Part shown: positions 15,269 through 24,463 of the stretch, piece after piece | How positions within the stretch are numbered: the first letter of the stretch is position 1 | Layout: each line of letters opens with the position of its first letter | Assembly (NCBI RefSeq): GCF_022397955.1 | Contig: NZ_JAKEUQ010000001.1 | Location: 215,866-279,865, forward strand | Direction of reading: 5' to 3' | Origin: Vibrio sp. Isolate32 | GTDB taxonomy: Bacteria > Pseudomonadota > Gammaproteobacteria > Enterobacterales > Vibrionaceae | Length of the DNA stretch: 64,000 nucleotides | Notes under the pieces: model-generated | What the model saw: only the letters and a program-made list of their open reading frames with translations | Told to the model about the DNA's origin: nothing | The model's database searches: none | Program-made: the position numbers and the translations under genes

Positions 15269-17434
15269 CTATTGAGTCTTGAGTAAATCTAAAAAGAACG
15301 CGTATTCCAGTGCGTCTTCTTTTAGTCGTTTAAATCTCCCCGACGCACCGCCGTGACCAGCTTCCATCTCGGTTTTGAACACAAGTACGTTGTTGTCTGT
15401 TTTCATCTCACGTAACTTCGCTACCCACTTCATAGGTTCAAAGTACTGTACTTGCGAATCATGCAGACCTGTTGTCACCAACATGTTCGGGTAGTTCTGA
15501 GCTTTCACGTTGTCGTATGGCGAGTAACTCAACATGTAATCGTAGTAGGTCTTATTATTTGGGTTACCCCATTCGTCGTACTCGTTGGTTGTAAGAGGAA
15601 TCGATTCATCAAGCATGGTCGTTACTACATCAACAAATGGAACATGAGCGCCAATGCCTCGATACAAATCAGGTGCTTGGTTGATGATTGCTCCCATCAA
15701 CAGACCGCCAGCCGAACCGCCCACCGCGAATACCTTTTCTTTCGAGGCATAACCTTCTGCACCTAGGCCTTTGGTGACATCTATGAAGTCGTTGAACGTG
15801 TTTTGTTTAGTCAGTTTTTTGCCATCTTCATACCAAGGGCGTCCTAGCATCTCTGAACCACGAATATGTGCAAGAGCGTAAACGAAGCCTCGATCAAGCA
15901 GGCTGAGACGAACTGAGCTGAAGGTCGGTTCTATGGTTGAACCATAAGAACCATAGCCGTATTGGTAAATTGGGTTAGTGCCGTCTTTTTTGAATAGATC
16001 TTTGCGATAAACCAAAGAGACAGGTACTTGCTTACCATCACGAGCCGTAATCATGATTCGCTCTGATTGGTAATTATCTGCGTCGAAATCACCTAATACC
16101 GGTGTTTGCTTCATGATTTCGGATTCACCTGTATTAAGGTCGAAATCATAGTAAGTGCCTGGAGTCGTTAAGCTGCTGTAATAGACTCGAACTTTTGAGT
16201 TATCTAACTCATAGTTACTTGTTAGGTAGGCAGCAAAGGCGGTGTCGTTGAACTCAAGTGTGAACTCTTTGCCTGTTGAGAGTTGGCGAACTTTCACTGT
16301 AGACAAGCCATCTGCGCGTTGCTCGTAAACAAGATGGTCATCAAACAACTCGAAATCAACAAGCTGAGTATTATCGTCCGCCGGAATGACATCGACCCAT
16401 TTTGAACGGTCATGCTTCTCTTCGGCTGTGACTTTCATTAAACGGAAGTTGACCGCTTGGTAGTTGGTGTAGATGTAATACCAATCCTCTAGCTTGGCGA
16501 TGCTGTATTCTATGCCTGTTTCTCTTGGGTAGAAGGCTTCGGCTTTTGCATTTGGGTTATTGGCATCAATAATTGAAACACCACTGGTTTCTGTGCTCGA
16601 GTGCCAAATGTATACCTGCTGGCTATCTTTACTCTTACTTATGCTGGTGTAGTAAGCGCTGTCAGCTTCTTCATAGATTAGTTCATCGCTTGTTTGAGGT
16701 GTGCCTAATACGTGGCGGTAAACTTGATAGCCGAGTAAAGTTTGTGGATCTTTTTTGATGTAATAGAACGCTTGGTTGTCGTTTTGCCATGCGATAGCGC
16801 TCGAAGCACCTTCAATTTCATCGTTCAGGTATTCACCTGTTGTGAGATCTTTAATCTTAATGGTGTAAATACGACGGCTCAGTGTATCTTCGCCATAGGC
16901 CAGCATATTTTCGTTCGGGCTGACTGATAGGCCACCAATGCTGAAGAATTCATGTTCTTTGGCGAGTTCGTTAACGTCTAAGATGACTTGTTTGTCTATT
17001 CCTAAAAAGTGTTTTTCGCGCAAATGAACTGGGTATTCGTTGTCACCTGTGACTTTATTTGAGTAGTAATAGCTACCTTTACGAACTGGTACCGAATTGT
17101 CGTCTTTGGCGATTCGGCCTTTGATCTCTTCAAATAACTGTTCTTGAGATGCTTCTGTGTGTTTCAGAACAGTTTCGGCATACTGGTTTTCTTGCTCGAG
17201 GTGCCGCAATATCTCTGGGTCTTGGCGTTCATCATCGCGCATCCAATAGTAATCATCAATTCGTGTGTCACCATGAGTCGTCATTGAATGAGGGGCTTTC
17301 TTAGCAACGGGAGCTTGAGTTTGTTGAGCGATAAGTTGCGATGGAGAGTATTGGTTCATGGTTGTTATTCCTTGATTGCTGCATCCGGCGATAAGCGCGA
17401 CTGATACGGCTAATGTGGTAAAAGCGAAACGCAT
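15269..17434 (-). CDS. ptrB: Oligopeptidase B-like S9 serine peptidase (lipoprotein form)
   Basis: About 721 residues. An N-terminal lipoprotein signal ends at LIAGC near residue 18, so the enzyme is probably membrane-anchored, unlike cytosolic E. coli PtrB. A seven-bladed propeller follows (about 40-430), beginning APHSMTTHGDTRIDDYYWMRDDER. The C-terminal alpha/beta hydrolase domain carries the nucleophile Ser in GGSAGG near 577 and the catalytic His in EAGHGGASGRFK near 697. The family cleaves short peptides after basic residues. The ATG at 17434 with an AAGGAT site is preferred over 17455. Confidence 0.88.
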   Translation of the reverse strand: MRFAFTTLAVSVALIAGCSNQGITTMNQYSPSQLIAQQTQAPVAKKAPHSMTTHGDTRIDDYYWMRDDERQDPEILRHLEQENQYAETVLKHTEASQEQLFEEIKGRIAKDDNSVPVRKGSYYYSNKVTGDNEYPVHLREKHFLGIDKQVILDVNELAKEHEFFSIGGLSVSPNENMLAYGEDTLSRRIYTIKIKDLTTGEYLNDEIEGASSAIAWQNDNQAFYYIKKDPQTLLGYQVYRHVLGTPQTSDELIYEEADSAYYTSISKSKDSQQVYIWHSSTETSGVSIIDANNPNAKAEAFYPRETGIEYSIAKLEDWYYIYTNYQAVNFRLMKVTAEEKHDRSKWVDVIPADDNTQLVDFELFDDHLVYEQRADGLSTVKVRQLSTGKEFTLEFNDTAFAAYLTSNYELDNSKVRVYYSSLTTPGTYYDFDLNTGESEIMKQTPVLGDFDADNYQSERIMITARDGKQVPVSLVYRKDLFKKDGTNPIYQYGYGSYGSTIEPTFSSVRLSLLDRGFVYALAHIRGSEMLGRPWYEDGKKLTKQNTFNDFIDVTKGLGAEGYASKEKVFAVGGSAGGLLMGAIINQAPDLYRGIGAHVPFVDVVTTMLDESIPLTTNEYDEWGNPNNKTYYDYMLSYSPYDNVKAQNYPNMLVTTGLHDSQVQYFEPMKWVAKLREMKTDNNVLVFKTEMEAGHGGASGRFKRLKEDALEYAFFLDLLKTQ

Positions 17435-17640
17435 CTGTATATCCTTAGTGTGCACCTTATTCGTTTAATGACAGCACCCTTTGTTGGAGAGTTGAGGTAC
17501 CTTGGTGTTCTTCCAGTGATGCTATTTATAATTGGATTCTGGATATGCACTTCATCATAAGTGTCTGTTATTGTTTTCAAAAAATCAAAGTAATGTTAAA
17601 TGAAATTACTGATACGTGAGAGTGGAATAAATGTACAACA

Positions 17641-17670
17641 AAAAAGGGACACACTTTTCAGTATGTCCCT
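17641..17670 (-). terminator. Rho-independent terminator of the EmrD-like gene
   Basis: Read on the minus strand, GGGACA and TGTCCC pair across a 12-base loop and are followed by TTTTTT. It lies 30-60 bases past the stop at 17702. Confidence 0.8.
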
Positions 17671-17701
17671 CTTCTTTGTTTCGGCAAGGTTCGAATTTGT
17701 T

Positions 17702-18907
17702 TTAGATAGCCAATGGCATTTCGTTTGAGTGATCAGGCTTACGATTAACCCAACGTAAACCAAGCATAGCGATAAGTGACATGGTAATCATCAAGCAACC
17801 CAGTGGCAGTTGATCTTGAGCTGGGAAGAACGATGCCAACAGTGTTGCGATACCGGCACCTAGATTCTGCATACCACCTAAGATCGCGCCACCCGTACCA
17901 GCGTGGTATGGGAATGGCGAAAGTGCTCCCGTTGTTGCTGCTGGGAATAAGATACCAGCGCCCAAGAAGTAAATGGTTGCACCGCCAATCAAAGTTAATG
18001 CTGTTGTTTGACCAAACAGACCTGGGATAAGCACGACAGCTGAGCCTACTAAGATCGACACTAGGCCAACATTCAGTGCGCGGCGCTCAGAGCGACGTTG
18101 TGCGATGTAACTCGATAGGCCTGCACCGACTAAGTAACCTGGAATGGGTAAGACAAACAACAAGCTTACTGTGGTTGCAGGTAATCCAAGTACGCCGCCC
18201 AGCAATACACCAGCCGCTGCTTCAAATACGGCTACGCCCGCAAATGTTGCCACCAGTACCAGTAAGAAACCTTGGAAGCGTTTATCAGACATAACGAACT
18301 TGTAGCTATCTACGACCGATTCATGTTTGCGTCGTTCTGTTGGCAGCGTTTCCATCATGCTCGTCATCATGGTGATCACTACTGCTATACCAAATAGCGC
18401 TAGAAATAAGTAGCTTGAACGCCAACCGAAAGCTTCTGTTAAGTAACCGCCCAGTACAGGAGCCATCAATGGTGAGAAAATCACGCACATGCTGATCAAA
18501 CTGTTTGCGCGGTGCAGTTCTGCGCCCTCAAAACAGTCACGAGTCAATGTACGAGACATCGCGCCGCCACAGCCGATACCCAAACCTTGGATAAAGCTAC
18601 CCGCCAAGAACCATTCATATTCATGAGCGAACAAGGCTACCAATGTACCTATGATGTAGATGATCAAACCAGCGACGATGATCGGTTTACGACCTAGGCG
18701 ATCAGAAAGCGGGCCATAAACAAATTGCGACAGACCATAAGGGATCAAGTAGCACGCCATCACAGCTTGAAGTGAAGACGCAGAAACCAAGAACTCACCT
18801 GCCATATGACCGATAGAAGGCACGTACATCGTTTGAGTCATTTGACCTACGGCTGTCAGAATAGCGATTAAAAAGGTAAGTTTCACTAATGGAAACGAGG
18901 CTGACAT
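17702..18907 (-). CDS. emrD: EmrD-like multidrug efflux MFS transporter
   Basis: 401 residues with 12 predicted membrane helices and the MFS signature GPLSDRLGRKPIIV in the loop between helices 2 and 3 (about 65-78). The opening AVGQMTQTMYVPSIGHMA and the block GLGIGCGGAMSRTLTRDCFEG near 110 match the EmrD branch of the Bcr/CflA drug/H+ antiporters. It is probably an inner-membrane exporter of hydrophobic compounds. It stands alone with its own terminator. The exact substrate is not predictable. Confidence 0.85.
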   Translation of the reverse strand: MSASFPLVKLTFLIAILTAVGQMTQTMYVPSIGHMAGEFLVSASSLQAVMACYLIPYGLSQFVYGPLSDRLGRKPIIVAGLIIYIIGTLVALFAHEYEWFLAGSFIQGLGIGCGGAMSRTLTRDCFEGAELHRANSLISMCVIFSPLMAPVLGGYLTEAFGWRSSYLFLALFGIAVVITMMTSMMETLPTERRKHESVVDSYKFVMSDKRFQGFLLVLVATFAGVAVFEAAAGVLLGGVLGLPATTVSLLFVLPIPGYLVGAGLSSYIAQRRSERRALNVGLVSILVGSAVVLIPGLFGQTTALTLIGGATIYFLGAGILFPAATTGALSPFPYHAGTGGAILGGMQNLGAGIATLLASFFPAQDQLPLGCLMITMSLIAMLGLRWVNRKPDHSNEMPLAI

Positions 18908-19405
18908 TTGCGTATCTCTCCAAAAATTAAAGACGTAAAAATCTTTAGCGCTCCGTTGAGGAGAGCCAAAATAATAAAGTATTCAGGGAATCTAGGCGCG
19001 AGATATTAGAGCTTGATTGCCGACTTATCAATCAAAAAATGTGAACGTAAGCAAGATAAAAATCTATAATTTTGATTAAAAAAACTAATCCGAAATGCCG
19101 TGTTTTAAAGATGTAAGGTGGTGGAGTTGGCTCCTTTTAAACATCGCTTCGATAAAGAAACATCCCCTTTAATGATGATAGTTTAACTTGGCGCGACAAA
19201 CTGAAAGCTCTTGAAATCACAACAACGAAAGACAATAAACACGTCCTATTAACATTTATGTAAACTTTCGTTTTATATGTGCGCAAATTGTGCTGTAATC
19301 ATCTGCTAAGCTATTCGTCTAACTCATTTACATTGTGTACAGCAATTTGTTGTCGGTGTGATAGTTATGGTTATGGAAGTCTTTTGGCTTAAATAAGGAT
19401 ATTAA
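18908..19405. other. Intergenic region between emrD and chemotaxis receptor
   Basis: 498 AT-rich bases holding the divergent promoters. No conserved RNA motif, strong hairpin or gene-like frame was seen. A usable ribosome site (AAGGA) precedes 19406. Confidence 0.5.
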
Positions 19406-21523
19406 ATGCGCTCTCTATCGGTACAGTGGAAAATCACCCTGCTTGCAGGCTGCTGTCTAATCATTACTTCACTGTGTCTTATTGGTTTCTCGATTTACAA
19501 CGCGACGAGCAATCAACAAGTCATCAAATCTCAAAGCTCAGAATCAGTGATCAATAAAACTCAGCAGTTGTTGGCGTCTGTTTCTCAGCTTAATGCTCAA
19601 GAAACTCAACGTTACGTCGACGAAGCGATTTATCGCGCAGAGATGCTTGCGGCGAGTGCTCAGTTTCTAAAGAACAATGCAGATGAAAACTTTACGCCAA
19701 GTGAAGAGCTTCGTACTGCCTTGGACGAGATGGTGCGTCGCTCAGTACTAAACTTCGATTCGATTCAAGGCGCATACCTAGTCTTTAAGCCAGACTTACT
19801 CGATGGTGAAGATGCGAATTATGTAGATGCTGACTACGTTGGCTCTAACGAAAAAGGGCGTTTCGCTCCTTACTGGAAGGTGGCGGATAATGGTGAGAAT
19901 GTTCTATCGAACGTGCTTTCGGAATCAGCATTGAATGACAACAGCAATAGCGAACGTTTTTACTGTCCTTTATCTTCAGGGCAAACCTGTATCAGCACCC
20001 CACGAGTGCTGAACAGCGGCGGTACAGCATTACTGACGTCCTCTATTTCAGTTCCAATTTTAGTCGATGATGTCGCGATTGGTTTTCTTGGTATCGATTT
20101 AAGACTTGATGGCTTAACTCGTGTGATTACTCAATCTGACCAGAGCTTGTTTAACGGTGCAGGTAAAGCTTACGTGGTTAGCTTAGATGGTTCAGTTATC
20201 GCTTCAGACGATTCTAGCATTGCAGTCGGTTCGAATTTCCCAAGTGATAATACCCATAGTGACCTAATGACCGACTTTATCTTCGGCGGTGAAGTAACAA
20301 CGCAATGGAGTGAGAACGGTGAGTGGTTACTCGCATTTGCGCCTGTTGTAGCCGCTAACCAAACTTGGGGTGTGTTGTTTGAGATACCGAGAGAAAGTGT
20401 CGTCGCTGATGCAAATGAATTGGATTCCATTATTAGTACTAAGCTAAGTGAAGGTATCAAAACAGAAGTGATCGCCGGTACGGTATTTATTATCTTTGGT
20501 TTAGCTATAATCGCATTTGCTTCGTTGTCTATTGTGAAGCCGATTCGTCAAGTAGTGGAAAGGTTGAATGATATTGCTTCTGGTGAAGGTGATTTGACCC
20601 AGCGTTTGGAAGTGAAATCTCAAGACGAAATTGGTCAGTTATCTAAAGGGGTTAACTTATTCTTAGATAAGCTACAACACACGATCAAAGAAGTGATTCA
20701 CACTACTGAGCAAGTGGCGAGCACGACAAGCCAGGCTAAAGCATCAGCATCAAGCACTCGTGAAAGCAGCGAATCTCAATTCAAAGAAGTGGACTTAGTG
20801 GCGACTGCGGCTGAAGAGATGACTCAAACCGCAGGTTTAGTGGTACAAAACGCAGAAGTTGCTGTAGACGCAGCTTGCGAAGCGAATCGTTCAGCTCAGC
20901 AAGGGCAACAAGTTATTGAGCTCTCAGCGGGTGAAATGAGAAAGCTGGTGGAGCGTATGTCGAGCGCTGTACCTATTGTTGAAGAATTGGCTAAAAATAA
21001 CGGTAACATCACCGAGATCTTAAGTGTTATTGAGGGGATCTCTGAGCAAACTAACTTACTGGCATTGAATGCCGCGATTGAAGCGGCTCGTGCTGGTGAG
21101 CAAGGTCGAGGTTTTGCCGTCGTTGCTGATGAGGTAAGAAACCTCGCAAGTCGCACACAGTCATCGGTTGGTGAAATCAGAGCGGTGATCGACAAGGTCC
21201 ACGCGGGCACTCAAGATGTCGTTGAAGCGATACAAGAAGGTAATATTCTCGCTAACGACACGGCATTACATGTTCAAAAAGCGGTCGAAGATCTGGGTTC
21301 GATCTTTACTTCGATAGAAGCGATCAGTGATATGAACAACCAGATCGTAAGAGCGGCAGAAGAGCAGCAATCGGTGTCTGGTGAAGTGAATCAAAGTGTG
21401 GTTAATATTCGAGACTTGAGTGCGAAGATCTTGGAACAAGCAGCGGCTTCTGAACAAGTGGGTAATGAAATTGATCAGCTGTCTCAGCAGCAACAGAAAT
21501 TGGTTAATCAGTTCAAGGTATAA
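19406..21523 (+). CDS. Methyl-accepting chemotaxis protein
   Basis: 705 residues. One membrane helix lies at about 10-30, followed by a large periplasmic ligand domain of the double-Cache type (about 35-345, with [14 protein letters not shown] and [14 protein letters not shown]). A second helix lies at about 355-375. A HAMP domain follows (about 376-430, [10 protein letters not shown]), then a cytoplasmic signalling domain with the conserved hairpin tip [20 protein letters not shown] near 550. It senses an external solute and controls CheA. The Cache domain suggests an amino-acid or organic-acid ligand. Monocistronic. Confidence 0.93.
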   Translation: MRSLSVQWKITLLAGCCLIITSLCLIGFSIYNATSNQQVIKSQSSESVINKTQQLLASVSQLNAQETQRYVDEAIYRAEMLAASAQFLKNNADENFTPSEELRTALDEMVRRSVLNFDSIQGAYLVFKPDLLDGEDANYVDADYVGSNEKGRFAPYWKVADNGENVLSNVLSESALNDNSNSERFYCPLSSGQTCISTPRVLNSGGTALLTSSISVPILVDDVAIGFLGIDLRLDGLTRVITQSDQSLFNGAGKAYVVSLDGSVIASDDSSIAVGSNFPSDNTHSDLMTDFIFGGEVTTQWSENGEWLLAFAPVVAANQTWGVLFEIPRESVVADANELDSIISTKLSEGIKTEVIAGTVFIIFGLAIIAFASLSIVKPIRQVVERLNDIASGEGDLTQRLEVKSQDEIGQLSKGVNLFLDKLQHTIKEVIHTTEQVASTTSQAKASASSTRESSESQFKEVDLVATAAEEMTQTAGLVVQNAEVAVDAACEANRSAQQGQQVIELSAGEMRKLVERMSSAVPIVEELAKNNGNITEILSVIEGISEQTNLLALNAAIEAARAGEQGRGFAVVADEVRNLASRTQSSVGEIRAVIDKVHAGTQDVVEAIQEGNILANDTALHVQKAVEDLGSIFTSIEAISDMNNQIVRAAEEQQSVSGEVNQSVVNIRDLSAKILEQAAASEQVGNEIDQLSQQQQKLVNQFKV

Positions 21524-21551
21524 CTCTTAAGGACTAAGCAACTCTTGAATT

Positions 21552-21588
21552 AAAATGGGACAAATGAAGATTTCATTTGTCCCATTTT
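21552..21588 (+). terminator. Strong terminator after chemotaxis receptor
   Basis: AAAATGGGACAAATGAA pairs with TTCATTTGTCCCATTTT across a 3-base loop, giving a 17-bp stem ending in T residues. Its near-perfect symmetry means it may also stop roxA transcripts from the minus strand. Confidence 0.92.
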
Positions 21589-21634
21589 TAGTTGTTTCTT
21601 GAAAAACAGGTCAATAATTAGCGCCTGACGCTGC

Positions 21635-22768
21635 TTACTCTTCGATGAACCAGTAGCCCTTGTTAACTAAATCAGTCACGACAGTTATACCCGAAGTCGA
21701 TAGGGCAGTAGCTGATGTGATCACGGTATCATCGCAAAGTATGTTGAGTAATGAAGAGTCCGCTTCATCCACCTTAACCACTTCGCCATTTATGTAAGCT
21801 GTGTTGCTTTGATTTTCGTGGTAGAGCGCTTTTAGGCCGGATACTCGGTGAATCTCACCTTCTGACTCTAAATGTTGGGCGATCTCTTCTTGAATCCATA
21901 GTGGCTCTGGAGCAACGATATCGAGCTGGTGGCGTGATTGGCTCAGTAAGCAACCCATGAAGTCGCTCACTGTTTCTGGTTGATCAAGGGCTGATTTGAG
22001 CATATCAGTTAGGTTACTCAAATCAGACGAACGAATCTTGCCGTAACCATCTTGCATTTTAAACTCAGGGTCGTGAAGATGAACGTCACCCATATCATGA
22101 GCAAGCACAAAGTCGGCAAAGTTACTGATTAGCTCTTGCTCTTTAGGAAAGCGGTAGCCAATAGAGTAGCTTATTGATGGTTCTAGCGTATTGCCTTCGT
22201 GTGGAAAGCCTGGCGGGATATAAAGGATATCACCTGGTTCTAGAGTTTCATCAATGATAGGCTCAAAGCCTTCTATTTGACGAAGAGCAGAAGCTTGGAC
22301 AGTTTCTTTATATTGACCAATATCTTTAGCGCCTACTTTCCATTGACGCTTACCTTGGCCTTGAATGATGAATACATCGTATTGATCAATATGCGGGCCA
22401 ACACCACCTTCAGGTGCTGAGTAGCAAATCATTAGATCATCGAACAACCAGTTTGGTAATTGTTGGAACGCTTTCGTCAGCTCGTTGGCACCTTGATGCC
22501 AATGGTTGGCTGCTTGAACGATCAATTGCCAATGTGTTTCAGTGAGTTCACCAAACTTCTCTTCAGTGAATGGACCGTGTTCGGCTGTCCATTTATTGTC
22601 GAGGTTAGAAACAAAGCGAGAATCCACTTCTTCTTCCATCGATAAACCAGCAAGTTCTTCCGGCGAAATTGGGTCGACGAAGTTTCGGAAGCCACCTTTT
22701 AAGATGGTTGGTTTCTTATGCCAGTAATTTTCAAGAAACTCGGGCATAGAAAAGCTAAGTTGGTACAT
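21635..22768 (-). CDS. roxA: Ribosomal oxygenase RoxA (50S L16 arginine 3-hydroxylase, JmjC/cupin)
   Basis: 377 residues of the YcfD/RoxA family. The cupin/JmjC fold at about 90-230 shows the Fe(II)-binding HxD in GGVGPHIDQYDVF (about 126) and the distal His in PPGFPHEGNTL near 190. The opening FLENYWHKKPTILKGGF is typical of the family. The C-terminal part is a dimerisation/winged-helix-like region. The enzyme uses 2-oxoglutarate and oxygen to hydroxylate an arginine of ribosomal protein L16. An AGGA site precedes the ATG. A 7-bp tandem repeat array lies just upstream. Confidence 0.9.
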   Translation of the reverse strand: MYQLSFSMPEFLENYWHKKPTILKGGFRNFVDPISPEELAGLSMEEEVDSRFVSNLDNKWTAEHGPFTEEKFGELTETHWQLIVQAANHWHQGANELTKAFQQLPNWLFDDLMICYSAPEGGVGPHIDQYDVFIIQGQGKRQWKVGAKDIGQYKETVQASALRQIEGFEPIIDETLEPGDILYIPPGFPHEGNTLEPSISYSIGYRFPKEQELISNFADFVLAHDMGDVHLHDPEFKMQDGYGKIRSSDLSNLTDMLKSALDQPETVSDFMGCLLSQSRHQLDIVAPEPLWIQEEIAQHLESEGEIHRVSGLKALYHENQSNTAYINGEVVKVDEADSSLLNILCDDTVITSATALSTSGITVVTDLVNKGYWFIEE

Positions 22769-22790
22769 GTGAATCCTGTATATTTTTTTG

Positions 22791-22843
22791 CTAGATGCTA
22801 GATGCTAGATGCTAGATGCTAGATGCTAGATGCTAGATGCTAG
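22791..22843. repeat. 7-bp tandem repeat array (CTAGATG x 7.6)
   Basis: Seven complete CTAGATG units (22791-22839) plus CTAG. The array spans the 3' end of ybaM and the ybaM-roxA gap, ending 23 bases from the roxA start. On the minus strand the first units supply the last ybaM codons and its TAG stop. A 7-bp unit is prone to slippage and changes spacing out of frame, so copy number may vary between isolates. Confidence 0.95.
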
Positions 22844-22996
22844 TTTGGCTTGTAAATCTTGTTCGACAATCTTAATTGCTTCTAACGCAACCTTTGGGTT
22901 GATCTCGTTGCTTTCGAGTAGGTAGATCAAGTCGACAGCTAACTTAACTTCTTCTGGTGCGTTATCCAATGGTGATGATGTGTTATCAGTGCTCAT
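22826..22996 (-). CDS. ybaM: YbaM/DUF2496 small protein
   Basis: A 56-residue frame on the minus strand starts at ATG 22996: MSTDNTSSPLDNAPEEVKL, then a helix with LAVDLIYLLE and KVALEAIKIVEQDLQAKL. This matches the YbaM family (DUF2496), whose E. coli member lies directly after priC, as here. The start overlaps the priC stop by 11 bases. The last residues (LASSI) and the stop are encoded by the 7-bp repeat array, so the C-terminus has been set by the repeat. Function unknown. Confidence 0.85.
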   Translation of the reverse strand: MSTDNTSSPLDNAPEEVKLAVDLIYLLESNEINPKVALEAIKIVEQDLQAKLASSI

Positions 22997-23534
22997 TTCG
23001 CTTAGGGTTCTCTAAGTTAATCAATCTCTCAATGTTCTTCATTGAATCCTCACAGCGTTCCAATCGTTCTTTTGCGAGTTGCCAAGCCTCTTCCGCTTTT
23101 TTCTTATGGTGGCGTGGCGCTGAATCAAACGCTAACTTTCGTGTTTGAACTAATTCGACGAGCCGCTTTTGCCAATCTTGGTGTTGTGCGAGTCCGTTGT
23201 ATAAGTCGTTTAAGCTTTTTCCTGATTTACTTTTCCTGTCTAGGCGCAAATCGTGATTGGCTAACTCTCGTTGAATCGCTGCAATCTGGTTGGTTAGCCT
23301 TTCAGTCAGATAATTCGCTCGTGATGAAGTGAGCTGATTGGTGAGCTGTTCACGAATGATGGTGTTATAAGTCGCCTGAGTTTCAAGGGCATAAGGAAGA
23401 AGAGTCGAGGCACCACACTTAAACAAGGCTCTATCAAACAGCGCTTGATGATAAGCGCCACGAGACTTATCGACCTGAGAGCAATGGCCAATCAAGGTAT
23501 CAATAACGCTTTTTAGCTTTGAAAAATGGTTCAT
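22986..23534 (-). CDS. priC: Primosomal replication protein N'' (PriC)
   Basis: 182 residues, mostly helical. It matches PriC by its basic, helix-rich profile (LNDLYNGLAQHQDWQKRLVELVQTRK near 105-130) and by its position before ybaM. PriC loads DnaB onto repaired forks in one of the replication restart pathways, binding SSB and single-stranded DNA. Family sequences are divergent, so assignment relies partly on context. It is 22 bases after the TSUP permease gene in the same direction. Confidence 0.8.
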   Translation of the reverse strand: MNHFSKLKSVIDTLIGHCSQVDKSRGAYHQALFDRALFKCGASTLLPYALETQATYNTIIREQLTNQLTSSRANYLTERLTNQIAAIQRELANHDLRLDRKSKSGKSLNDLYNGLAQHQDWQKRLVELVQTRKLAFDSAPRHHKKKAEEAWQLAKERLERCEDSMKNIERLINLENPKRNEH

Positions 23535-23556
23535 ATTGCTTCTCGTTTGTTGGTGG

Positions 23557-24336
23557 CTATAAGTTTACAAACCACGCTTCGTAAGCCAGTTTAATTGCAA
23601 GTACGCTTACAACTGTAACAAAAACCGGTCGTATAAACGTCGCACCAAAACGAATTGCAGAGTGTGCCCCAACAAATGCCCCAGCCATTAAGCAAACACC
23701 CATGGTTAAACCAAGAACCCAATCAATATGACCAAGCATTGCAAAGGTCACTAAAGAAGTGAAGTTACTGGTAAAGTTCATTGCTTTGGATAGGCCTGAA
23801 GCAAGCAAGATATTTAGGCGGTAAAGCGCCATAGAACTTACTGTCCAAAATGCGCCAGTTCCTGGGCCTGCAACGCCATCGTAAAAGCCCAGAATGAATC
23901 CTTGGTACCTTTGCTTTTTCTTAAGCACAGGACAAGGTTTCGGTGACACGTTGTGATTGGCGTTCGGTGTCTTATGAAAAATGGTGTAGATAGCGGCTGC
24001 AAGAATGATCAGTGGTAGGACTTTCTCTAGCCATTGAGTGCTGATGGCATCGACTGTTAGCGTACCGATGGTTGCGCCGATCAAGGTAGCTATAAATGTA
24101 TTTATCCAACATTCTGGCTTAAACAGCTTTTTACGATAATAAGTAAAAGCCGCTGTTGAAGAAGCGAACGTGGCTGCGAGCTTATTTGTACCAAGCGCGA
24201 TATGTGGCGGTAGGCCAAGGGATAACAATGCAGGGACCGTTAACATGCCCCCACCACCGGCGACAGCATCAATAAAGCCTGCTGCAAATGCAACCAGAGC
24301 AAGTATGACCAACATGGTTGGCTCAATCATTTCCAT
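23557..24336 (-). CDS. TSUP-family (TauE/SafE) membrane transporter
   Basis: 259 residues with about eight membrane segments arranged as two repeats, each starting with the glycine-rich family motif (FAAGFIDAVAGGGGMLTVPALLSLGLPPHIALGTNKLAA at about 17-54; FILGFYDGVAGPGTGAFWTVSS at about 150-171). Relatives export or import sulfite, sulfoacetate or other organosulfur and organic anions; the E. coli counterpart is YfcA. Substrate unknown. A second ATG at 24330 is an alternative start. Confidence 0.85.
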   Translation of the reverse strand: MEMIEPTMLVILALVAFAAGFIDAVAGGGGMLTVPALLSLGLPPHIALGTNKLAATFASSTAAFTYYRKKLFKPECWINTFIATLIGATIGTLTVDAISTQWLEKVLPLIILAAAIYTIFHKTPNANHNVSPKPCPVLKKKQRYQGFILGFYDGVAGPGTGAFWTVSSMALYRLNILLASGLSKAMNFTSNFTSLVTFAMLGHIDWVLGLTMGVCLMAGAFVGAHSAIRFGATFIRPVFVTVVSVLAIKLAYEAWFVNL

Positions 24337-24463
24337 AAATAGCTAGTGTTCTCGTTATCGCCTGTTAGGGCTGCCACACGAATAATCGATGGATTAATCA
24401 TGTTGGGTTGTGAATGCAGGGCCTAGCGATAACTGGCCCATAACTACCTTTAGGGTAGGAAAA

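Noticed and set aside
22791-22843. CRISPR-like repeat array
   Set aside because: Units are 7 bp with no spacers; it is a simple tandem repeat.
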